From: Clostridium sp. AM34-11AC
Lineage (GTDB): Bacteria > Bacillota > Clostridia > Lachnospirales > Lachnospiraceae
NCBI RefSeq assembly: GCF_003435375.1
Contig: NZ_QWGL01000023.1
Location: forward strand, 1 to 52,999
DNA length: 52,999 nucleotides
Direction of reading: 5' to 3'
Part shown: positions 40,076 through 47,600 of the stretch, piece after piece
How positions within the stretch are numbered: the first letter of the stretch is position 1
Layout: each line of letters starts with the position of its first letter
Notes under the pieces: model-generated
The model's database searches: none
What the model was told of the DNA's origin: nothing
Seen by the model: only the letters and a program-made list of their open reading frames with translations
Made by a program: the position numbers and the translations under genes

Positions 40076-40374
40076 TTCTGTTCCTCCTTCCAACGCTCCA
40101 GATACTGTTTGCATAGGGCATCCGCTTCTCTCTCATCATCTTCCGTCACTTCCCGTTTTCCTTTGGTCAGTTCAATCTCCAGATAAGTCCGGTAATCATC
40201 GGCTAAGAGGTCGAACAGTTCCTTGGGAGTATGGCACACCTCGCCAGAGCAATAGTGAAAATCTTGGTCAAATTCAACTCTTACACATCCATGGCGGCTG
40301 ATATAAACTTCTATGGTCTCGTCTGCGGTTAGGTAATCCGCAAAAATCTCCAGCACCTTTTCAAAGGTCAGCAT
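40072..40374 (-). CDS. Small acidic conjugative-element protein (CD1844-type position)
   Basis: 100 residues, ATG at 40374 with AAAGGAG. Acidic and soluble (FADYLTADETIEVYISRHGC, VCHTPKELFDLLADDYRTYL). It overlaps the membrane protein gene. Recognised by its place in Tn1549/CTn elements rather than by a characterised domain; function unknown. Confidence 0.72.
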   Translation of the reverse strand: MLTFEKVLEIFADYLTADETIEVYISRHGCVRVEFDQDFHYCSGEVCHTPKELFDLLADDYRTYLEIELTKGKREVTEDDEREADALCKQYLERWKEEQK

Positions 40375-40451
40375 CTGTTTTCACTCCTTTGCTACGCTTC
40401 TTATTCTACTCATATTATCCGGTACAGACAGGCAAAAGACAAGGATACAGA

Positions 40452-40505
40452 CAAAAAGAAAAAGCGGAGGAAGGTGCGGCGAAGAAACGCCGTTCCTCCC
40501 TCCGC
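40452..40505 (-). terminator. Terminator after mobC
   Basis: Strong stem (GCGGAGGGAGG / CCTTCCTCCGC with inner CGGCG/CGCCG) followed on the minus strand by TTTTTCTTTTTG, 20 bp after the mobC stop. Half of it survives in the remnant at 16750-16775. Confidence 0.88.
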
Positions 40506-40525
40506 AAATGGAGTATCTATCCCTG

Positions 40526-40864
40526 TTATGAAAGTTTGGAGAGTTGGGTAAGGATTTCCTTCACACCCTCCCACAGTTGTTCCTGCCGCTGGGATATATC
40601 CTCCAAGTCAGCATTATAAACCCGCCCGGTCTCATGCACTTTGCGGGTCAGCTGGTTCAAGTTGTTGCTGCTTCGGCGCATCAGGGAGACCAACTCCTTC
40701 ATCTCTGGCAGTTCCAGCTTGACCACATAACCATCCAGCGCCATTTTCCGCAGATAAGCGCTCAAATTCTCTGTCCCGTATTGCTGCATCTTTTGATGGA
40801 TCAGCTCCAGTTCTTCTGCGGACACCCAAAACAAAACCGGAATATCCCGCTTGCGCTTTGCCAT
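40526..40864 (-). CDS. mobC: MobC relaxosome protein
   Basis: 112 residues. A ribbon-helix-helix type N-terminus (RKRDIPVLFWVSAEELELIH, GTENLSAYLRKMALDG) and the MobC-family C-terminal helix (LVSLMRRSSNNLNQLTRKV, ETGRVY). Binds oriT next to the relaxase to open the strands. It starts 2 bp after the DUF3848/3849 gene stops. Confidence 0.92.
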   Translation of the reverse strand: MAKRKRDIPVLFWVSAEELELIHQKMQQYGTENLSAYLRKMALDGYVVKLELPEMKELVSLMRRSSNNLNQLTRKVHETGRVYNADLEDISQRQEQLWEGVKEILTQLSKLS

Positions 40865-40866
40865 GG

Positions 40867-41673
40867 TTATCGCTCCGGCTCCCGTTTTTTCGAGGCGGCA
40901 GACTTATGGGCGGGCAGCTCCTGTTTGAGCTTTTGCAGGACAGAACTTTTCTGCTGTTCTTGAGCAACTTTTCGGAACTGTCTGGTGAACAGGTCGGTCA
41001 AACCGGGATTGACCTGATCTACCACCAGATAGGCACAGTGGCGGGAAGCGCCGCTGTCCTCCAGCATAGGAATGGTTTTTGCCCATGCTTTATTGTCCTG
41101 AGAGATACGCCCGTCATAGTTCTTGCGCTGGATGGTGTTGGCAAGAATAAACTGTACCCGTTCCATCCCGAACTTTTCCAGCACATCTTTGGCCGCCGCC
41201 TCCGTATCCAGCCGATTCTCTGCATAGTGGGCGCTGATGGTCTGCTCAATGGCTTCTTTACAGGCGCTGTTCGCCTGATATGAGAGGTTGTACTGTGCCA
41301 TTTCCCCATGCTCGGACGCATAGGCAGCAGAATGGGGATAGACCGGTGTTGTTCGCAGTTCCTCTTTGGCTCTGCACACATCATCGGCACGGTTCTCAAT
41401 GCTGTCCCTGATCGCATCCATGTAGCCGGTTTCCAGCTTTTCAAAATAGCGGTACACATCCGCCAACGGAGAGGGAGATTCCCAAAGTGCCTGTGCCTGG
41501 GTGTCGGTCAACTCCAATTCCTCCATTGCCATCACGATGTCCTCCCGGATGGTGTACTCATAGGCATGGTTTAAGACTTCTTCCGGGGGCTGGATTTTCA
41601 GCCATTCCCGGAACTTGTCCTGTTCGGCAGCCATCTTTTCATAAAGGGCTGTATTCAGATCGTTAGTATTCAT
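40867..41673 (-). CDS. DUF3848/DUF3849 protein
   Basis: 268 residues from the ATG at 41673, 1 bp after the stop of the giant gene. The first part (LNTALYEKMAAEQDKFREWL, to about residue 95) matches DUF3848; the second (VYPHSAAYASEHGEMAQYNL, ILANTIQRKNYDGRISQDNK) matches DUF3849. The C-terminus is Lys-rich. Core gene of Tn1549-type elements with no assigned function; it always accompanies the helicase/methylase protein. Confidence 0.86.
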   Translation of the reverse strand: MNTNDLNTALYEKMAAEQDKFREWLKIQPPEEVLNHAYEYTIREDIVMAMEELELTDTQAQALWESPSPLADVYRYFEKLETGYMDAIRDSIENRADDVCRAKEELRTTPVYPHSAAYASEHGEMAQYNLSYQANSACKEAIEQTISAHYAENRLDTEAAAKDVLEKFGMERVQFILANTIQRKNYDGRISQDNKAWAKTIPMLEDSGASRHCAYLVVDQVNPGLTDLFTRQFRKVAQEQQKSSVLQKLKQELPAHKSAASKKREPER

Positions 41674-41674
41674 G

Positions 41675-44600
41675 TTATCGCACCTCCTCATGCTGTTTTG
41701 GTTTCTTGTCTGTACTGCGGGCCGGCACCGGGCGTTTCAGATGATCCAGCACCGAAGGCCGTGTGCTTTTGGTAACAACAGACTCGGTATGTGCCTGCCC
41801 CTTTCCGTCGATGTTGAGCAGGGTATCCAGCTCCACCAGACGGGCGTTTTTGCTTCTCAGTTCTTCTTCATAAAGGAATGGCTTTCCGACTTCCTCCTTT
41901 GCGGCAGCCTGCTGCTGATAGAGGTTATCCAGCTGGGCCTTTGCCGCCTCCAGACGCTGGGGCATCTGGGCGAGGGCATTGTCGATACGGGTAAGATTTC
42001 CGCGAGGGTCTGTACCAAGGGTTGCCCGGTGGGTCATCTGTCCTTTCAGCAGGAGCGTATACTCCTGTTTCCAAGCGGAAAATTCCACGGACATGGCATA
42101 ACCCCGGTAGCTGCCGATCTGCACCGGATCGGAGGTTTTGACCTCCTTGCAGGCATCCAAAAGGGCTGCACCGGCGTTCTCCTTATCGGTCAGCAGGTCT
42201 CCACGAATCTCCATACCGGCAAAGCCGTCCTCCGGGTGCGGGTGCGCTGCCAAAACCTCCAGATCGGATTCAAAGCCCTTGATAAAGCCTTTGTGCTTTT
42301 CAATCTCCTCCGGGAAGTATTTGAGCAGCTGGTCCTCCAGACGATATTGCTTGCTCTGGTGGTCGGCTTTCATCAGCTTCAGGCGGGATACCTCCACATC
42401 CAAATCCATACGCTCCTTGATGCGGGGATCTCCGGCACACAGAGCCTTGATTTCGGCAAAACTGAGGGCTGTTTCATCCACATCATCGCAGGAACGCACC
42501 GGCGATTTAGAAGTCATGATCTGGGAAATGAATTTCTGCTTGTTCTCCACCGTCTGCCAGAGGTATGCGTCAAAGGTTCCTTCTGTCACATAGCGGTACA
42601 CATGAACAAGGGGATTCTGATTGCCCTGGCGCTCGATACGACCCTTGCGCTGGGCAAGGTCTCCCGGTCTCCACGGACAATCCAGATCATGAAGTGCCAC
42701 CAGACGGTCCTGCACATTGGTGCCTGCGCCCATCTTGGCGGTGCTGCCCAAAAGGACACGAACCTGACCGGTACGGACTTTAGAGAACAGCTCCTTTTTC
42801 CGCACTTCGGTATTGGCTTCATGGATAAAAGCGATCTGGTCGGCAGGCATCCCCTGGGCAATGAGTTTCTGACGAATATCGTCATATACCGTAAAGGTCG
42901 GTTCCTGTTCCGGCAGAGGCACAGTGCCTTCCAGTGCGTGAAGCAGTGGATTATCCAGCGTTTTCGCCGCCTTGCTTGCAGGAGCTTTGGCCTGTGGTGT
43001 AGAAATGTCGCAGAACACCAGCTGGGTCAGCTTGTCAGCTTTGCCGTCCCGCCAGATCTGCATGATGTTGTCCACGCACTGATTGACCTTTGTGCCAGGT
43101 TCGTCCGGCAGCATCTGGTTGACGATCCTCTGGTCAAGCCCCAACTTACGGCCATCCGAGGTAATCTTGAGCATGTTATCCTGGGACGGGTCAACAGTTC
43201 CGCTGTGTACCAGCGATGCACGCTCCGAAAGAGCTTTGACCATTTCCTGCTGATGTTCGGTGGGCTGTGCCACGATGTTGTGGTACTCCACTTCCGGGGT
43301 AGGGAGATTTAACTGGTCGGCAGTCTTAATGTCCGCCACTTCTTTGAACAGGTTCATCAGCTCCGGCAGATTAAAGAACTTGCTGAATCTCGTTCTTGCC
43401 CGATAGCCGGTGCCTTCCGGTGCCAGCTCCAATGCTGTGACGGTCTCCCCAAATCGGGAAGCCCAGCAGTCGAAGTGGGTCATGTTCAGCTCTTGCAGGC
43501 GTTCATATTGAAGATAACGCTGCATGGTGTAAAGCTCGGTCATGGAGTTGCTGACCGGTGTGCCGGTGGCAAAGATCACGCCACGGTTTCCAGTGATCTC
43601 ATCCATATAGCGGCACTTGGCAAACATATCGGAGGATTTCTGCGCGTCCGATGTGGAAAGACCAGCCACATTCCGCATTTTTGTGTATAAAAACAGGTTC
43701 TTGTAGTTGTGGGCCTCGTCCACAAACAGCCGGTCCACACCCAGCTGCTCAAAAGTTACCACATCATCTTTTCGCCCCTCGGCTTGCAGCTTTTCCAGTC
43801 TGGCTTCCAGAGACTTTCTGGTACGCTCCAGCTGCTTGACGGTAAAACGCTCGCCGCCGCTGGCCTGCACCTCTGCGATGCCCTCGGTGATCTCGTCGAT
43901 CTGCTCATAGAGAAGCCGTTCCTGACGCTCCCGGCTGATGGGGATACGCTCAAACTGGCTGTGTCCCATGATGATGGCGTCATAGTCACCGGTCGCGATA
44001 CGAGCGCAGAATTTCTTACGGTTATGGGTCTCAAAATCCTTTTTGGTTGTGACTAAGATGTTGGCGGAAGGATAGAGACGCAGAAACTCCGACGCCCACT
44101 GCTCAGTCAAGTGGTTGGGAACCACAAAGAGAGATTTCTGGCACAAGCCCAGGCGTTTGGCTTCCATCGCAGCGGCCACCATCTCAAAGGTTTTGCCCGC
44201 GCCTACTTCGTGTGCCAACAGGGTATTTCCGCCATACAGCACATGGGCGATGGCACTTTTCTGGTGTTCCCGCAGGGTAATGGCCGGGTTCATGCCACCA
44301 AAAGTGATATGGCTGCCATCATACTCGCGGGGACGGGTAGAGTTCATTTCTTCGTTATACTGGCGCACCAAAGTCTGGCGGCGCTCCGGGTCTCTCCAGA
44401 TCCAGTCCCTAAAGGCTTCCCGGATAGCCTGCTGTTTTTGGGCAGCCAGAGTGGTCTCCTTGGCGTTCAGCACGCGGCGCTCTTTTCCATCCGCATCCTC
44501 TATGGTGTCATAGATACGGACATCCCGCAGGTTCAGACTGTCCTCCAAAATCTTATAAGCATTGGCGCGGCTGGTCCCATAGGTGGTATAAGCTGCCACA

Positions 44601-47600
44601 TCGTTGTAGGATACAGAAGATTCCCCCTTGATCTGCCATTCAGCAGTAAAGGAGGAATAGTTGACCTCCATGCTGCGCTGGAGATAAAACGGGGTGTTGA
44701 AGGTCTCGTACATAAACTGCTGGATATATTCCTTGTCGATCCAGGTGGCACCAAGGCGCACCTCGATCTCCGACGCATCCAGGTCTTTGGGCTGGGCGGC
44801 GGTAAGAGCTTCCACATTGACTGCAAAAGAAGGGTCCTGCTGTGCCGCCCGCTGCGCCTGACGCAGCTTGCGGCGCACATTCCCGGACAGGTATTCATCA
44901 GCAGTCACAAAATGGGGTGTGCCGTCCTGTTCCAGCTGTCCCGGTACACGGAAGATCACGCCTTGCAGCTCTCCGGCCAGTTCTTCTTTTGTTTTTCCGG
45001 TAAGCCGACTCATATAGCTCATATCTACGCAGGCCTTTTCCGAGATGGACACCGCCAGTGCTTCGCTTGCCGTATCCACAGTAGCCACTGCCTGATGGGG
45101 CTTGATGGTCCGTTTGGTGAACATATCCGCCTTGCGTTCCAGCTTTCCGTCCTCGTCGATGACTTCCAGCGCACAGAGCAGGTAATAGGAAGAATCGTCT
45201 GCATAGGCCAGACGGTTTGCACGGTCATTGATGAGACCGCATTGGGAAGAAAAGCTGTCATAGAGGCTGTTCAGTTCCGCCTGCTTCTCCCGAATGGTGC
45301 TGTCCGGAACCGCTGCATCCATCTGAAGGTCGATCAGTTCCTGCACACAATCACGCAGTTCCACAAGACCTTTTACACGGGCTTCGGCGGTGGCGTTGAG
45401 GTCAGGGCGCACCATACGGCTGTTTTCCCGGTAGTACACCTGCCCGTCTACAATGGCATAGGAATAGTTCTTCACATTGGGGTCAGCAGGAATGGAGGTG
45501 TCAATGGCTTCGCCTTCGCCCAGCTCCGGCAGCTCTGCCTCCTGATAAGTGCCATGAATATACTTCACCGCATCATGCAGCTGGTCGGAAAGCTCCAGTC
45601 CCTCGATAGGGTTCACGGTGTAGTCCATACCATGAGCAGTGCTTACCGGCTCCTGTCTGCCCAGCACCATTTCCGGGTGGTCGATAAAATACCGGTTGAT
45701 GGCAAACCCGTCCTCCGTCTGTCCGGTCTGGGTCCATTCCGGCACGATGTCCAGCGGGCGATCCCGCTTTTGGAGAAAGATGATGTCGGATACCACCTCG
45801 GCACCGGCATTCTTTTTGAACGCGTCATTAGGCAGACGGATGACTCCCAGCAGCTCGGCACGTTGAGCAAGATACCGGCGCACGGTGGAATCCTTGGCGT
45901 CCATCGTATAGCGGCTGGTGACAAAGGCCACCACGCCGCCGGGACGCACCTGGTCGAGTGCTTTGGCAAAAAAGTAGTTGTGGATGCTGAAATTCAGCTT
46001 GTCATAGGCTTTATCTCGAACCTGATACTGGCCAAAAGGCACATTACCAATGGCAAGGTCATAGAAATCTCGCCTGTCAGTGGTCTCAAAGCCGCCTACT
46101 GTGATGTCCGCCTTGGGATAGAGCTGCTTTGCGATGCGCCCGGAAACCGGGTCCAGCTCCACGCCGTACAGACGGCTGTTTCGCATTTCCTCCGGCAGCA
46201 TACCGAAGAAATTGCCCACACCCATAGATGGCTCCAGAATATTTCCGGTCTCAAACCCCATACGGCCCACCGCTTCATAGATGGCCTGAATGACCGTAGG
46301 GCTGGTGTAATGGGCGTTGAGGGTGGAGCTTCTGGCGGCGGCATATTCCTCCGGGGTCAGCAGCTCTTTCAGCTGGGCATACTCGGAAGCCCATGCCGGT
46401 TTTTCCGGGTCAAAGGCATCGGCAAGGCCACCCCAGCCCACATAGCGGGATAGAACCTCCTGCTGTTCGGGGCTTGCCTGCTGTCCAGCAGCTTCCAGCT
46501 CTTTCAGCAAACGAATGGCATTGATATTTGCCTGGAACTTGGCTTTCGGACCGCCTTCACCCAAATGCTCATCGGTAATACGGAAGTTCTGTGCATTACG
46601 ACGCAGGTTAGCCTTGTATTCCTCATAGGAGGCTTCCTCGGCAGTTTTGGCATTGGGGAAGGTCTGCCACTGGCCGTTGACCTGAATGGAAACCGGGTGT
46701 TCGTCCAGCACTTCCTCAAAAGTTTTCTCCGGCTCAGTCACAGGGGCTGGTGGCTCCGGCTCCTCGATATGCAGCCGTTCCACTACCACATCATAAGGCA
46801 GATTGTTCTTGTCTCCCGGATAGACAGCCATGGTCTCGGAATGGAAAGTCGGGGATTCGGTAGCCGGTTCGGGGCGTTCCTGTCCAAAGCCATCCTGCTG
46901 ACGGGCATACATCCCGCGCAGCAAAGGCGCAACCTCATCCCAGCGGAAATACAGCATAGCCAGACGCTTTTCCTCTGCATCCATGACTTCCAGTTCTATG
47001 CCCTGTGCCGTGGTACGGTAATCGGCAATATCGCCGGTCTCCAGATTCAGTGTCTCGATCTCACCGGAATAGGCTCTGCTCAGCCAGTAGGCGATCTCGC
47101 TGTTGCTCCTGCCGGATTGCAGCAGCGAGGAAAGCTGCTTTTTATCTGCTTCATTCATCAGTCCATGGGCCAATACATCCCGCAGGTCCTGATCTGCCTT
47201 GTCCGGGTCAATGGGAAGAAACTCGGTATAGTAAGCATTGCGGCGGTCTGCCCGAAGCAGCTGCTCGAACTGTTCTTTGCGCTCTGCCCGGTAGATGGGA
47301 TATACCATGCCGGTGGGCAGAAGCTGTACGGTGTCATCCCTCAGCTCGGTGATCTGATAGGCGTCATCCTCGATATACACGGTATCGCCCACGGCATAAA
47401 CCGGGGCGGCAGGGTCATAGGAGGTTCTTTGTGGAATGGGGCTGCGAACGGCATCATATTCCTCATCGGAAATGGAAACTTCGGAAGTCTGCTCTGTCTC
47501 GGCAGCTGCGATCTGATCTGCATCCGACATCATCTGCTGGATAAACGGGTCATTGTCCAGTTTTTCCGGGTCTGCCACCTGTCCGTTGACGATCCCTCTT

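Noticed and set aside
44111..46453. A 780-codon plus-strand open frame, and others at 41672-43312 and 46565-47884
   Set aside because: They lie exactly antisense to the giant gene, have no ribosome sites or domain resemblance, and follow from its codon bias. The minus-strand frame has clear helicase and methylase motifs.
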